Positions 24,676-34,125 are shown, numbered from the stretch's first letter. The stretch: DNA of 64,000 nucleotides from Oceanobacillus bengalensis (GCF_003628445.1 NZ_RBZO01000001.1:1-64000), one strand, 5' to 3'. Numbers and translations: made by a program. The notes: generated by a model not told the origin, from the letters alone.

Positions 24676-24693
24676 AAGGAAACCGGTTTCCTT
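24676..24693. promoter_or_regulatory. LacI-family operator, copy 1
   Basis: AAGGAAACCGGTTTCCTT is an 18-bp perfect palindrome with the central CG of LacI-family sites. Its 16-bp core recurs at 27249-27264. It lies downstream of the promoter, so bound repressor would block elongation. Confidence 0.8.
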
Positions 24694-24760
24694 ATTGATT
24701 TATATTCAAATGCGCTTACAGTTAAAAATTTTAAACAAGATAAATCAGGAGGTGCTGGAA

Positions 24761-26104
24761 ATAGCTATTATTAAATTTCCAAAAGAAATGAAATGGGGTA
24801 GTGCTACGGCATCCTATCAAATTGAAGGAGCAGTTAAGGAAGGGGGACGTGGCCCGTCGATATGGGATACATTCTCTCATACACCGGGGAATGTAATTAA
24901 TGGGGACAATGGTGATGTGGCTTGCGATAGCTATCATCGATATGAAGAAGATGTGAAATTGCTAAAGGATTTGGGTGCAGATGTTTATCGGTTTTCGGTA
25001 TCGTGGTCTAGGATTTTCCCTGATGGAACAGGTGAGGTTAATCAGGAAGGGCTGGATTACTATCATAAATTAGTAGATGCATTGCTTGATGAGGGAATTG
25101 AACCAATGTGTACACTTTATCATTGGGATTTACCTCAGAAGCTTCAAGACAACGGCGGGTGGAATAATCGTGAGAACATGGAAGCATTTGTAACCTACGC
25201 TGAAGTTATGTTTCGTGAATTCAACGGTAAAATTAACTACTGGATTACATTGAATGAACCTTGGTGTGTAGCATTCCTATCGAATTACATTGGTGCTCAT
25301 GCCCCAGGGAATAGAGATTTGAATCTAGCAACACAAATTTCCCATCATATAATGCTTGCTCATGGAAAGGCAGTAAAGAAATTCAGATCGTTAAATGTGA
25401 AAGGTCAAATTGGTTATGCTCCAAATACAACATGGCTCGAACCATACAGCAATAAACAGGAAGATATTGAGGCTTGCAGGAGAGAAGTTGGCCATTATAT
25501 TGATTGGTTTATGGATCCAGTTTTTAAAGGTGAATATCCTCAATTTATGTTGGATTGGTTAGGTGGGAAAGGTGTAAAGCTGGTCATAGAAGACGGGGAT
25601 ATGGAGACGATTCATCAAGCCATTGATTTTCTCGGCATTAATTACTATACAGGGCATATTGCTAGGTATAAAGAAAATGAAGGGTTATTTGATTTCGAAA
25701 TCGTTGATAGTGGTACGGATAAAACGGATATTGGCTGGGAGATTTATCCGGAGGGCTTGTACAAGGTTTTAACAACGATAAAAGAAAAATATGGAGATAT
25801 TCCTATCTACATTACGGAAAATGGGTCCTGCTATAATGACGAGCCAGAAAATGGTCAGGTGAAAGATACGAAGCGAATTGATTATTTACAAAGACATTTA
25901 GTCGCTTTGGATAGAAGTATTCAGTCAGGTGTAAATATTAAAGGATATCTAACTTGGTCACTACTGGACAATTTTGAATGGGCTTTTGGCTACAGTATGC
26001 GATTTGGGATTGTTCATGTAAATTATCGAACACAGGAGCGAACAAAGAAGGATAGCTTCTACTGGTTAAAGCAAACCTTCGAAAATAATTGGTTTGAAAT
26101 GTAG
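24761..26104 (+). CDS. GH1 beta-glucosidase, apparent ATA start
   Basis: A 447-residue glycoside hydrolase family 1 enzyme: FPKEMKWGSATASYQIEGA at the start, acid/base Glu166 in TLNEPW, nucleophile Glu353 in ITENGS, and NFEWAFGYSMRFG near the end. It cleaves beta-glucosides or their 6-phosphates in the cytosol. AGGAGG at 24747-24752 is 8 nt before ATA (24761). Counting from there gives Glu166 and Glu353, the usual numbers for bacterial GH1 enzymes. The frame is open upstream to an ATG at 24695, but that start has no ribosome site and lies next to the operator. The start may be a non-canonical ATA or a mutated ATG. Confidence 0.87.
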   Translation: MAIIKFPKEMKWGSATASYQIEGAVKEGGRGPSIWDTFSHTPGNVINGDNGDVACDSYHRYEEDVKLLKDLGADVYRFSVSWSRIFPDGTGEVNQEGLDYYHKLVDALLDEGIEPMCTLYHWDLPQKLQDNGGWNNRENMEAFVTYAEVMFREFNGKINYWITLNEPWCVAFLSNYIGAHAPGNRDLNLATQISHHIMLAHGKAVKKFRSLNVKGQIGYAPNTTWLEPYSNKQEDIEACRREVGHYIDWFMDPVFKGEYPQFMLDWLGGKGVKLVIEDGDMETIHQAIDFLGINYYTGHIARYKENEGLFDFEIVDSGTDKTDIGWEIYPEGLYKVLTTIKEKYGDIPIYITENGSCYNDEPENGQVKDTKRIDYLQRHLVALDRSIQSGVNIKGYLTWSLLDNFEWAFGYSMRFGIVHVNYRTQERTKKDSFYWLKQTFENNWFEM

Positions 26105-26120
26105 AAGAGGAGGAATAGTT

Positions 26121-27119
26121 TTGAAAAAAGTACGGTGGGGAGTTTTAAGTACAGCGGGTATTGCACAGGCTCAACTCATTCCAGCGTTTCAGCGAGCGAA
26201 CAATGCTGAAGTGACAGCTATTTCTAGTGGAAGCGGAATAGAAAAGGCTGCTACAGTTGCCAAGAAATTATCAATTGAAAAATCGTATGGCAGCTATGAA
26301 CAATTGTTGGACGATTCGGATATAGATGCCGTTTATATCCCACTGCCAAACCATTTGCACAAAGAATGGGTAATGAAAGCGGCAGAGAAAGGAAAACATA
26401 TTTTGTGCGAAAAACCTGCTGCACTGAATATGGAAGAATTATTGGAAATGGAACAGGCATGTGCCAAACATCAGGTTATCTTTATGGAAGCATTTATGTA
26501 TTTTTTCCACGCACAACATGAACGTGTGAGAGAAATAATCAATTCCGGCGAAATCGGCGATGTGAAGCTAATTCGGGCAGGATTTTCGTTTCCGCTACAT
26601 GAAGAAGGAAATATCCGCTATCAATTTAAAGAAGGCGGCGGAAGTATGTATGATATCGGCTGTTATACGATCCATACATTACGAAATATTCTAGAAGCCG
26701 AACCACTAACTGTACAAGCCCATGCAGTAATCCATCAGAAATTTGCAGTTGATACGGATGTTGTTGCGTATTTGCAATTTCCGAATGGAATTAGAGCAAT
26801 GTTTGACATCAGCTTTGGGCTAACCAACCGCAGTGAATATGAAGTAATTGGAACAAAAGGGAAAATTACAGTTCCTCGAGCATATCGACCGGACAATCAG
26901 GGTGGAGATGGAATTATTATTGTTGATGTGGAAAATGTCTGTCGTACCGAAACGGTTAACAGTGACCAGTATCGTAACCAAGTTGAGCATCTTTCAAATG
27001 TGATTCTGGAGGACCATCATCCTATCGATCATGATTGGAATAACACCATAAATAATATGCGTACGATAGATGCTTGTTTCGAGTCAATCCAATCTGGAAA
27101 GCAAGTAAATGTAAATTAA
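26121..27119 (+). CDS. Gfo/Idh/MocA family oxidoreductase
   Basis: A 332-residue NAD(P)-dependent sugar dehydrogenase. It has an N-terminal Rossmann fold (WGVLSTAGIAQAQLIPAF), the catalytic-lysine motif CEKPAAL, and GGSMYDIGCYTIHTLR in the second domain. The TTG start at 26121 follows GAGGAGGAATAGTT, 16 bp after the beta-glucosidase stop. Members oxidise or epimerise sugars or glycosides at C2 or C3. Its place beside GH1 suggests action on the glucose or glucoside product. Confidence 0.88.
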   Translation: MKKVRWGVLSTAGIAQAQLIPAFQRANNAEVTAISSGSGIEKAATVAKKLSIEKSYGSYEQLLDDSDIDAVYIPLPNHLHKEWVMKAAEKGKHILCEKPAALNMEELLEMEQACAKHQVIFMEAFMYFFHAQHERVREIINSGEIGDVKLIRAGFSFPLHEEGNIRYQFKEGGGSMYDIGCYTIHTLRNILEAEPLTVQAHAVIHQKFAVDTDVVAYLQFPNGIRAMFDISFGLTNRSEYEVIGTKGKITVPRAYRPDNQGGDGIIIVDVENVCRTETVNSDQYRNQVEHLSNVILEDHHPIDHDWNNTINNMRTIDACFESIQSGKQVNVN

Positions 27120-27159
27120 ACAAACCACCTTTTTAGTTATTTTAATTTACAGAAAATAA

Positions 27160-27188
27160 TTGATTATGCAAACTTTTTGTAATATACT
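27160..27188 (+). promoter_or_regulatory. sigma-A promoter of the sugar ABC operon
   Basis: TTGATT, a 17-bp spacer and TATACT. The expected start is near 27195, directly in front of a cre site. Confidence 0.6.
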
Positions 27189-27195
27189 ATGATTT

Positions 27196-27211
27196 AAGAA
27201 AACGTTTACAA
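27196..27211. promoter_or_regulatory. cre site (CcpA)
   Basis: AAGAAAACGTTTACAA matches WTGNAANCGNWNNCAW with one mismatch and overlaps the predicted start point, so glucose repression by CcpA is expected. Confidence 0.7.
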
Positions 27212-27248
27212 GCGAAAACGGGATAAAGTTCTTTTTTTTAATCCATTT

Positions 27249-27264
27249 AGGAAACCGGTTTCCT
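27249..27264. promoter_or_regulatory. LacI-family operator, copy 2
   Basis: AGGAAACCGGTTTCCT is identical to the core of the operator at 24676. It lies about 55 bp downstream of the predicted start. The LacI-family gene at 30579 is the probable regulator of both. Confidence 0.8.
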
Positions 27265-27364
27265 TGTAAGGTTATCCATCCTTTATTGAATACAAAAAGG
27301 GAGGAGGAATGGTTGTTCAATCGTTTTTTATGTATAAAAATATGAAGATTACAGGGGGTAAAAC

Positions 27365-28627
27365 ATGAAAAAGTGGTTAATGTTCGTTGTTTTCTCAGCA
27401 CTCATCGTAACTTTGGTGGCTTGCAGTAATGATGAAGCAGGAGATAGTGATGGTAAAGTGGAATTAGACTTTTGGGTTTTTGGAAGTACTGGGTATGATG
27501 TCTTGGTTGAAGAATATATGGAGGAGCATCCAGATGTGAAGATTAATTTTAATGAAGGTGAAATGGAGGATATGCATAACAACCTATTTACCTCCCTATC
27601 AGCTGGAAGTGGTGCGCCTGACATTGCACAGATTGAAATTAGTGAAATTACTAAGTTTATGCAGGCACAGGATCAGTTTTATAACTTAAATGATTACGGT
27701 GCTGAAGATGTAGAGGCAAACTTTTTAGACTGGAAGTGGGCACAGGCTAGAAGTGTTGATGACTCTTTCCAAATCGGATTACCAACTGATATTGGACCAA
27801 CTACATTGTTCTACCGTACCGATGTAATGGAAGAGGCAGGATTTCCTACCGACCCAGAGGAACTAGCTGCGGAAATTGACACTTGGGATGCTTATTATGA
27901 GGCTGCTTTGACGATTATGGAGAAAACGGGCAAGCCTATTACGGACAGCCCTGAGATGTTGTTCAATGCAATCCGTGACCAGCAGGAACAGCAATATTTT
28001 AATGAAGATGATGAGTTGATTATTGAAGATACGGTAAAAGCCTCTTATGATTTTGCAACGAAGATGATTCAGGAGGGCTTAGTTGGTAAAAACGAACTTT
28101 GGAGTCCTGAATGGGGAAATGGAATGGCAGAGGGTAGTTATGCTACGATGCCTGGTTCACCAGCATGGATGATTGCTAATGTAAAAGGAAATGCACCAGA
28201 TGCCGGAGGGAAATGGTCATTGACCACTATTCCTGAAGGTGCTGGAAACTGGGGAGGATCATTCTTGACCATTCCGAAAGAGTCGGAACATCCAGAAGAA
28301 GCATTTGAATTCATATCTTGGTTAACGTCACCGGAAATACAATTACGATCTTTTCATAACAATGGCCTATTTCCGTCGACACCAGATGTGTATGAGGATG
28401 AAGAATTCCTAGCAACTTCAGATGAATACTTTAACGGTGCAGAAACGGCAAAAATATTTGCTGAAGCAGCACAATCTGTAAAAACAGTCTATATGGGTGT
28501 GAATTATGCAATTGTTAACAACGAGCTTGCAACAGCACTGATGAATGTCGCAATTGAAGGTGCGGATCCCCAAGAAGAGTGGGATGCAGCAGTAGAACGA
28601 ATCAATACCCAACTTGAAAGGCAATAA
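27365..28627 (+). CDS. ABC sugar transporter, solute-binding lipoprotein
   Basis: A 420-residue extracellular binding protein. It has a lipoprotein signal peptide (VVFSALIVTLVAC, Cys20) and a family 1 solute-binding fold (LDFWVFG, DIAQIEISEI, LPTDIGPTTLFYRTDVM). The acidic mature protein is typical of halotolerant Bacillaceae. It follows the promoter, cre and operator and precedes two permease genes. No ATPase is encoded here, so a shared MsmX-type ATPase is expected. The substrate is probably a gluco-oligosaccharide or glucoside. Confidence 0.9.
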   Translation: MKKWLMFVVFSALIVTLVACSNDEAGDSDGKVELDFWVFGSTGYDVLVEEYMEEHPDVKINFNEGEMEDMHNNLFTSLSAGSGAPDIAQIEISEITKFMQAQDQFYNLNDYGAEDVEANFLDWKWAQARSVDDSFQIGLPTDIGPTTLFYRTDVMEEAGFPTDPEELAAEIDTWDAYYEAALTIMEKTGKPITDSPEMLFNAIRDQQEQQYFNEDDELIIEDTVKASYDFATKMIQEGLVGKNELWSPEWGNGMAEGSYATMPGSPAWMIANVKGNAPDAGGKWSLTTIPEGAGNWGGSFLTIPKESEHPEEAFEFISWLTSPEIQLRSFHNNGLFPSTPDVYEDEEFLATSDEYFNGAETAKIFAEAAQSVKTVYMGVNYAIVNNELATALMNVAIEGADPQEEWDAAVERINTQLERQ

Positions 28628-28637
28628 AGAAAATGAA

Positions 28638-28695
28638 AGCGGTCTATATTGTCATAAGAAACTTATATACTGGAATTAACGGCAAATAGACCGCT
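28638..28695 (+). promoter_or_regulatory. intercistronic hairpin after the binding-protein gene
   Basis: AGCGGTCTAT and ATAGACCGCT pair perfectly over 10 bp around a 38-nt loop, without a T run. Such hairpins often stabilise the upstream mRNA so that binding protein is made in excess. Confidence 0.55.
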
Positions 28696-28719
28696 CAACC
28701 TAATGAAAGGAGCGAAAAG

Positions 28720-29694
28720 ATGGAGCAAGCGAATAAGGCAATTCATACGGAGCCTGATTGGACACCACCTGGGAAACCGAATCGGCCAAATAAAACAAGG
28801 AAATCTTTCTTTACTGAAAAGAGAAAAGAGGCCTTATCAGGTTATCTTTATGTTTCACCATTTTTCATCCTGTTTATGGTTTTCGGCTTATTTCCTATTC
28901 TTTTCAGTTTTTATCTAGGATTTCAGCAATGGAATGGCATTGGTGGATTTGGTTCGATGGAATTTATCGGTTTACAGAACTTTAAATGGATTTTAACCGA
29001 TCCCATTTTTTGGAAATCGTTATTGAATACTTTAATTATTTGGGTACTTGGAACAATTCCACAATTGATTATCGGGATCATTTTGGCTTACGCATTAAAT
29101 TCGGTATTGATTAAGATGAAAACCTTTTTTCGGGTTTCAATTTTCTTGCCATATGTTACTTCAACGGTTGCTGTTGCTATCGTTTTTGGTATCATTTTTA
29201 ACTCACAGGAATTTGGTCTAATTAATGTAATCTTTGGTATATTTGGCTTTGATCCAGTGAGTTGGGAAACGTCTGAATGGGGTGTGAAGATTGCAATCTC
29301 CACGATGGTATTCTGGCGTTGGATTGGTTACAATACGATCATTTACTTGGCTGGTCTTCAAGGAATACCGAAAGAGTTATACGAAGCAGCTGAAATTGAT
29401 GGTGCAACGGTTAAACAGAAGATTCAATTCATAACCATTCCAATGATCCGACCAATCATCATTTTGACGGTCTTTACATCAACAATTGGTGCTCTCCAAT
29501 TATTTACCGAACCAATGATTTTCCTTGGTCGCGGTGCTAGAGAAGAAGGAATTACCGTCGTTCTCTATTTATATCGGGAGGCATTTTCTAATCTTGCCTT
29601 TGGACCTGCTTCAGCAGCAGCCATTATTTTATTTATCATCATTATGATTTTGACCTCAATTAATGTATTTGTTGCAAATAGGATTGGGAAATAA
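28720..29694 (+). CDS. ABC sugar transporter permease
   Basis: A 324-residue inner-membrane protein with six predicted helices after a hydrophilic N-terminus of about 40 residues. The EAA loop is present (ELYEAAEIDGATVKQKI), which contacts the ATPase. It belongs to the MalF/UgpA type permeases. It is 13 bp before the second permease. Confidence 0.92.
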   Translation: MEQANKAIHTEPDWTPPGKPNRPNKTRKSFFTEKRKEALSGYLYVSPFFILFMVFGLFPILFSFYLGFQQWNGIGGFGSMEFIGLQNFKWILTDPIFWKSLLNTLIIWVLGTIPQLIIGIILAYALNSVLIKMKTFFRVSIFLPYVTSTVAVAIVFGIIFNSQEFGLINVIFGIFGFDPVSWETSEWGVKIAISTMVFWRWIGYNTIIYLAGLQGIPKELYEAAEIDGATVKQKIQFITIPMIRPIIILTVFTSTIGALQLFTEPMIFLGRGAREEGITVVLYLYREAFSNLAFGPASAAAIILFIIIMILTSINVFVANRIGK

Positions 29695-29707
29695 GGAGGT
29701 ATAGCTA

Positions 29708-30553
29708 ATGAGTGAAAAAATCCAACGAAAAAAATTACAAATTTCAAAAGGCTTTATTTATGTGCTTCTTGCCATTGCTGCCTTCTTATCCATTTTTCCG
29801 TTATACTGGATGTTTGTCATGGCAACAAATCACAATAGTGCAATAAACAGTGTTCCACCTGCATTCATTCCGGGAAAGGAGCTTGTTACAAATTTTAGTA
29901 ATGTATTGAATACGATTGATTTCTTTGGAGCGATGTGGAATTCATTTGTCGTTTCGACGATAACTACAATTGGTGTTTTATTTTTATGCTCTCTAGCTGG
30001 CTTTGCGTTTGCCAAGTTTCAATTCAAAGGAAAGAATGTTTTGTTCCTACTTATTCTGATTACCATGATGATTCCTCCACAGCTTGGATTAATCCCACAA
30101 TATTTTATCATTACGGAGCTAGGATGGCTGAATGATTATAAAGCAATAATTATACCGGGCCTAATTGATGCATTTGGGATATTTTGGATGAGGCAATATA
30201 TCAGTAGCAATGTGCCAGATGAGTTGATGGATGCTGCAAGAATTGACGGATGCTCTAATTTCCGAGTGTATTGGAATATAACGGTACCAGTAATTATTCC
30301 AGCATTTGCAACACTGGCAATTATTAAGTTTATGTATGTCTGGAATGATTTTCTCTGGCCGTTGGTCGTTTTGCGTGAGCAAGCATCGCAAACCATTCAG
30401 GTTGCCCTTCGTTTGTTAATTGATAACTATGTGCGGGATAATGGTATGATATTATCAGGAACATTCTGGGCAACAGTACCATTGATTATTATATTCATAT
30501 TCTTAAATCGACTGTTTATTCAAAGCCTTACTGAAGGTGCGATAAAGAGTTAG
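29708..30553 (+). CDS. ABC sugar transporter permease
   Basis: A 281-residue MalG/UgpE-type permease with six helices and the EAA motif ELMDAARIDGCSNFRVY. ATG follows AAGGAGGTATAGCTA. It forms the channel with the preceding permease. Confidence 0.92.
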   Translation: MSEKIQRKKLQISKGFIYVLLAIAAFLSIFPLYWMFVMATNHNSAINSVPPAFIPGKELVTNFSNVLNTIDFFGAMWNSFVVSTITTIGVLFLCSLAGFAFAKFQFKGKNVLFLLILITMMIPPQLGLIPQYFIITELGWLNDYKAIIIPGLIDAFGIFWMRQYISSNVPDELMDAARIDGCSNFRVYWNITVPVIIPAFATLAIIKFMYVWNDFLWPLVVLREQASQTIQVALRLLIDNYVRDNGMILSGTFWATVPLIIIFIFLNRLFIQSLTEGAIKS

Positions 30554-30578
30554 TAAATATTGAGATAGAGGGATCAAC

Positions 30579-31610
30579 ATGAAGCTTACAATCGAGCAGA
30601 TAGCAAAAATGGCTGGAGTATCAAGAGGGACTGTATCGAAGGTCATCAATAATACGGGGAGCATCAGTCCAAAAACAATAAAAAAAGTAAAAAGAGTGAT
30701 TGAAGAAACAGGATATCAGCCAAGTTTTTCTGCGAAGACACTTGCTACGCAAAAGTCGAATCTCATTGGATTGATTTTTGCTGGGAACATCAATGCAAGA
30801 ATTAATCATCCTTTTTTCACAGAGGTAATTAATGCATTTAAGACGACAATTGGAAAACTTGGTTATGACCTGCTGATTTTCTCGAATAATAATTTCAGCA
30901 AGAATGAACAGGATTATTTGGCAAGAAGCAAACACTTTCATTTGGATGGTTGTTTAATTATTGCGGGGGAAAAGGTAGAACAGGCAGTTCCAGAACTGGA
31001 TCAAAGCAGTATGCCATGTGTAGGTATCGATATTAAACTAACGGGACCGAACTCAGTTTATATCATGTCAGACAACATAAAAGCTGCCACCTTGGTTGTC
31101 GAGTACTTTCATGAAAATGCCATTAATAATGTTGCCTTTATCGCCGGTCCAGAGGATTCGATTATATCTAATATACGAAAGGATGCTTTTATCGAATCCA
31201 TGAATCGCTTTGGAATGCCTGTGCGAAAAGAGTGGATACAGCATGGTGATTATTTTGAAAAGAGTGGATATGAAGCAATGAAACGAATACTTGCGGAACA
31301 TCCAATTCCAGATGCTGTTTATGCCGTATCTGACATGATGGCAATTGGTGCCATGAAAGCAATAAAGGATGAAGGACTGTCCATACCTGATGATATCGTA
31401 CTGATAGGTACTGATGATATTGAAGTCTGCAAATTTACGGATCCACCACTGGCGACAGTTATGCAAAATAAAGAAAAAATGGGAACAGTGGCAGCACATA
31501 TGCTATTTGAACTTATTAATGGTAAAGAAACGTCAGATCAAGTACTGGTAGATCCAGAGTTACTGATCCGGGAGTCAGGTCTTATCCAAAACAACCATAT
31601 GAAAAGGTGA
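30579..31610 (+). CDS. LacI family transcriptional regulator
   Basis: A 343-residue repressor: N-terminal HTH and hinge (IEQIAKMAGVSRGTVSKVIN, YQPSFSAKTLA) followed by a periplasmic-binding-like effector domain (DGCLIIAG, AVSDMMAIGAMKAI). It lies within the sugar operon. The two AGGAAACCGGTTTCCT palindromes upstream of the operon and of the beta-glucosidase are its probable targets. The inducer is probably a transported sugar or intermediate. Confidence 0.9.
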   Translation: MKLTIEQIAKMAGVSRGTVSKVINNTGSISPKTIKKVKRVIEETGYQPSFSAKTLATQKSNLIGLIFAGNINARINHPFFTEVINAFKTTIGKLGYDLLIFSNNNFSKNEQDYLARSKHFHLDGCLIIAGEKVEQAVPELDQSSMPCVGIDIKLTGPNSVYIMSDNIKAATLVVEYFHENAINNVAFIAGPEDSIISNIRKDAFIESMNRFGMPVRKEWIQHGDYFEKSGYEAMKRILAEHPIPDAVYAVSDMMAIGAMKAIKDEGLSIPDDIVLIGTDDIEVCKFTDPPLATVMQNKEKMGTVAAHMLFELINGKETSDQVLVDPELLIRESGLIQNNHMKR

Positions 31611-31615
31611 TTGTA

Positions 31616-32209
31616 ATGCAAAAGTCGGAAAATATTCTGTTTCGTGTGCTGGATATATTTGCTCATTTCGTATTGCTTAATTTACTATGGGTTCTTTTTT
31701 GTATTCCTATTATAACGTTTTTTCCGGCAACAGCTGCATTGGTTGGTGTTTCCAAGAAATGGGTAACTGAGGGGATAGAAGTAGGAACAGTACGTATATT
31801 TCTGCGCTCTTTCAAGGAAAATTTTAAGAAGAGCTTGGTCATTGGAATCATCTGGATGTTAGCGGGATTGATTTTATATCTCGATTTTTCAATTTTATTG
31901 CATACAGAATTTCCAATGAGGACAGTGGTATTTAGTTTATTGGTTTTTGCCAGTCTAATCTACTTGTTCATGAGCGTTTATGTATTATTGATTTTGGTAG
32001 AGAACCAGCTTTCTATCTTACATACCATCAGGAATACGTTATTTTTGTCTATCGGATATGTATATTACACAATAACTTTTCTCATAATCATTGCGGTGTC
32101 GTTGCTGCTAACACTTAAATTTCCAATCCTTTTCATGGTTTTTGGAAGTACACTGGCGTTTATTGTATCAAGCATCTTTCAACGCCTAACATTGAAAATA
32201 AGTAAATAA
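31616..32209 (+). CDS. YesL-like (DUF624) membrane protein
   Basis: A 197-residue protein with five predicted membrane helices. It starts at ATG 31616 after AAAGGTGATTG; a GTG 9 bp upstream is in frame but less well placed. The N-terminal LNLLWVLFCIPIITFFPATAAL matches DUF624/YesL proteins. These are commonly encoded with sugar ABC importers lacking their own ATPase and may aid transporter assembly; the exact role is unknown. Confidence 0.85.
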   Translation: MQKSENILFRVLDIFAHFVLLNLLWVLFCIPIITFFPATAALVGVSKKWVTEGIEVGTVRIFLRSFKENFKKSLVIGIIWMLAGLILYLDFSILLHTEFPMRTVVFSLLVFASLIYLFMSVYVLLILVENQLSILHTIRNTLFLSIGYVYYTITFLIIIAVSLLLTLKFPILFMVFGSTLAFIVSSIFQRLTLKISK

Positions 32210-32266
32210 GATTGAATATTCAGGGTTATATGAGTAAATATATGAGTAAATATAGGAGGAAATAGG

Positions 32267-33055
32267 ATGGGAAAAGCAGGGTTTCAGCTTTATACGTTAA
32301 GGGAATCAGCAGCAAAAGACTTATTAGGTACCATTAAAAAGGTAGCAGAGATGGGATATCGTGGTATTGAGTTTGCTGGGTTTTTTAAGGTTTCTGCCGA
32401 AGATGTTAAACGAACATTGATTGAAACGGGAATCAGTCCAGCAGGTGCACATGTTCAGCTTACTGATTTACGGCATCATTTGGAAGAAACGCTGGCATAC
32501 CATGAAACAATTGGCAATCAACTTCTTATTTGTCCATTCCTGCCAGAGGATATGCGAACGACAAGGGATGATTTCGAAAAGACAGCTGAATTGCTAAATG
32601 AAATCGGCAAAAAAGTAAAGCAGGCAGGATTTGAGTTCGGTTATCATAATCATGCATTTGAATTTGCGTCCTTTCAAGGGGAAACAGGATTTGATATTCT
32701 CTATGAAAATACGGATCCTGATTATATGAAAATGGAATTGGACTGTTATTGGGCGGAATATGCTGGTTACGATACTCTTGAAATAATTGATAGGTATGGG
32801 GATCGTTGTGTCTCAATCCACATGAAGGATATGAAGAAGAATGGGGACGAAACGGTTTCGACTGAGCTGGGATTAGGATCTCTTGATTTAGATTCTTTCG
32901 TAAAAAAGGGGCAGGAACATCAGGTGGAATGGTTTATTGTGGAACAAGAGCACTTTACGCAGAAACCAATTGACTCTGCCCGACTTAATGCCGAGAAAAT
33001 AAAGAATATCATGAATCGCGTGGAAAAAATACGAAACGTAAAAGGAGAAAATTAA
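32267..33055 (+). CDS. sugar phosphate isomerase/epimerase family protein
   Basis: A 262-residue TIM-barrel protein of the AP endonuclease 2-like family. It shows metal-site segments FGYHNHAFEF, MKMELDCYWAEYAG, CVSIHMKDM and EWFIVEQEH. Related enzymes (IolE/IolH, YcjR) isomerise or epimerise keto-sugars with a divalent metal. It overlaps or nearly abuts the dehydrogenase at 33057 (1-bp gap), so the two probably act in sequence. Confidence 0.87.
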   Translation: MGKAGFQLYTLRESAAKDLLGTIKKVAEMGYRGIEFAGFFKVSAEDVKRTLIETGISPAGAHVQLTDLRHHLEETLAYHETIGNQLLICPFLPEDMRTTRDDFEKTAELLNEIGKKVKQAGFEFGYHNHAFEFASFQGETGFDILYENTDPDYMKMELDCYWAEYAGYDTLEIIDRYGDRCVSIHMKDMKKNGDETVSTELGLGSLDLDSFVKKGQEHQVEWFIVEQEHFTQKPIDSARLNAEKIKNIMNRVEKIRNVKGEN

Positions 33056-33056
33056 G

Positions 33057-34088
33057 ATGGATTGTTTAAGAATTGGAGTTATCGGATGTGGGAGCATTGC
33101 AAGGCGACGCCATTTGCCAGAATATGCAAACAATGACAAGGTGGAAATCATTGCTGTTTGTGACAGCTATGATGTTCGTGCAAAGGAAATAGCGGAAATT
33201 TATGGTGCAAAGGCCTATACGGATTATCATGAATTACTTCTCGATCCAGACCTTGATGCTGTGAGTGTTTGTCTGCCGAATTCCTTTCATGCACCTGTTT
33301 CCATAGCAGCATTGAATGCAGGGAAACATGTACTTTGCGAGAAACCAATGGCAACATCTCATGAAGAGGCAACGCAGATGATTGATGCAGCAACAAAGAA
33401 TGATAAGAAATTAATGATTGCTCATAATCAGCGATTTGTGTCTTCCCATAGAAAAGCAAGGGAGCTAATCGGAAATGGAGAATTAGGGAAAATCTACAGT
33501 TTTCGTACCGTATTCGGCCATGGTGGACCTGAAGGGTGGAGCATTGATGGAAGAAATAGCTGGTTCTTCGAGAAGGAAAAAGCCTTTATCGGAGCGATGG
33601 GTGACCTGGGTGTTCATAAAACCGATCTGATCCGCTATCTGCTCGGTGAAGAAGTTACCGAAATTGCTGCATTTGTAGAAACAAATGCTAAGGAAAACAC
33701 GAATATTGATGATAACGCGGTATGTATTTTAAAGATGGAAAGCGGGATTATTGGTACATTGGCTGCGAGTTGGTCCTACGTCTCTGAATCGGATAATTCA
33801 ACCATTATTTATGGTGAAAATGGGATTATTCGATTAGAAGATGACCCAGAACATTCTCTAATCGTTCAGTACAAAAATGGGGAAGTAATAAAATATAAAT
33901 TAGATAAGATACAGACGAACGATGCTGATGGACAGCACACCTCCCATATTATAGACAGTTTTATCAATGCAATTATAAAGGATACAGATGTGCCGATAAC
34001 AGGGTCTGAAGGGTTGAAATCACTTCAAGTTATTTTATCAGCATTGGAGTCATCCCAGCAAAAAGGGATTGTCCGAGTTCCAATCTGA
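33057..34088 (+). CDS. Gfo/Idh/MocA family oxidoreductase
   Basis: A 343-residue dehydrogenase: Rossmann motif GVIGCGSIARRRHLP, catalytic CEKPMATS, and GAMGDLGVHKTDLIRYL in domain 2. It is last in the sugar operon, after the isomerase/epimerase. The pairing resembles the E. coli YcjS (glycoside 3-dehydrogenase) and YcjR pair, suggesting oxidation of a glucoside to a keto-form followed by epimerisation or cleavage. Confidence 0.9.
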   Translation: MDCLRIGVIGCGSIARRRHLPEYANNDKVEIIAVCDSYDVRAKEIAEIYGAKAYTDYHELLLDPDLDAVSVCLPNSFHAPVSIAALNAGKHVLCEKPMATSHEEATQMIDAATKNDKKLMIAHNQRFVSSHRKARELIGNGELGKIYSFRTVFGHGGPEGWSIDGRNSWFFEKEKAFIGAMGDLGVHKTDLIRYLLGEEVTEIAAFVETNAKENTNIDDNAVCILKMESGIIGTLAASWSYVSESDNSTIIYGENGIIRLEDDPEHSLIVQYKNGEVIKYKLDKIQTNDADGQHTSHIIDSFINAIIKDTDVPITGSEGLKSLQVILSALESSQQKGIVRVPI

Positions 34089-34092
34089 AAAT

Positions 34093-34125
34093 ATAAGCAC
34101 ATGTTTTACGATACGCTTATTTTTT
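34093..34125 (+). terminator. weak terminator after the sugar operon
   Basis: ATAAGC pairs with GCTTAT around a 16-nt loop, followed by TTTTT. A short stem, so moderate confidence. A second hairpin (GAGAATC/GATTCTT) lies near 34174-34202. Confidence 0.5.

Noticed and set aside
31068-31499. 143-codon minus-strand frame inside the LacI-type gene
   Set aside because: It is a shadow of a clear LacI-family gene with unlikely composition (many His, Cys and Tyr).
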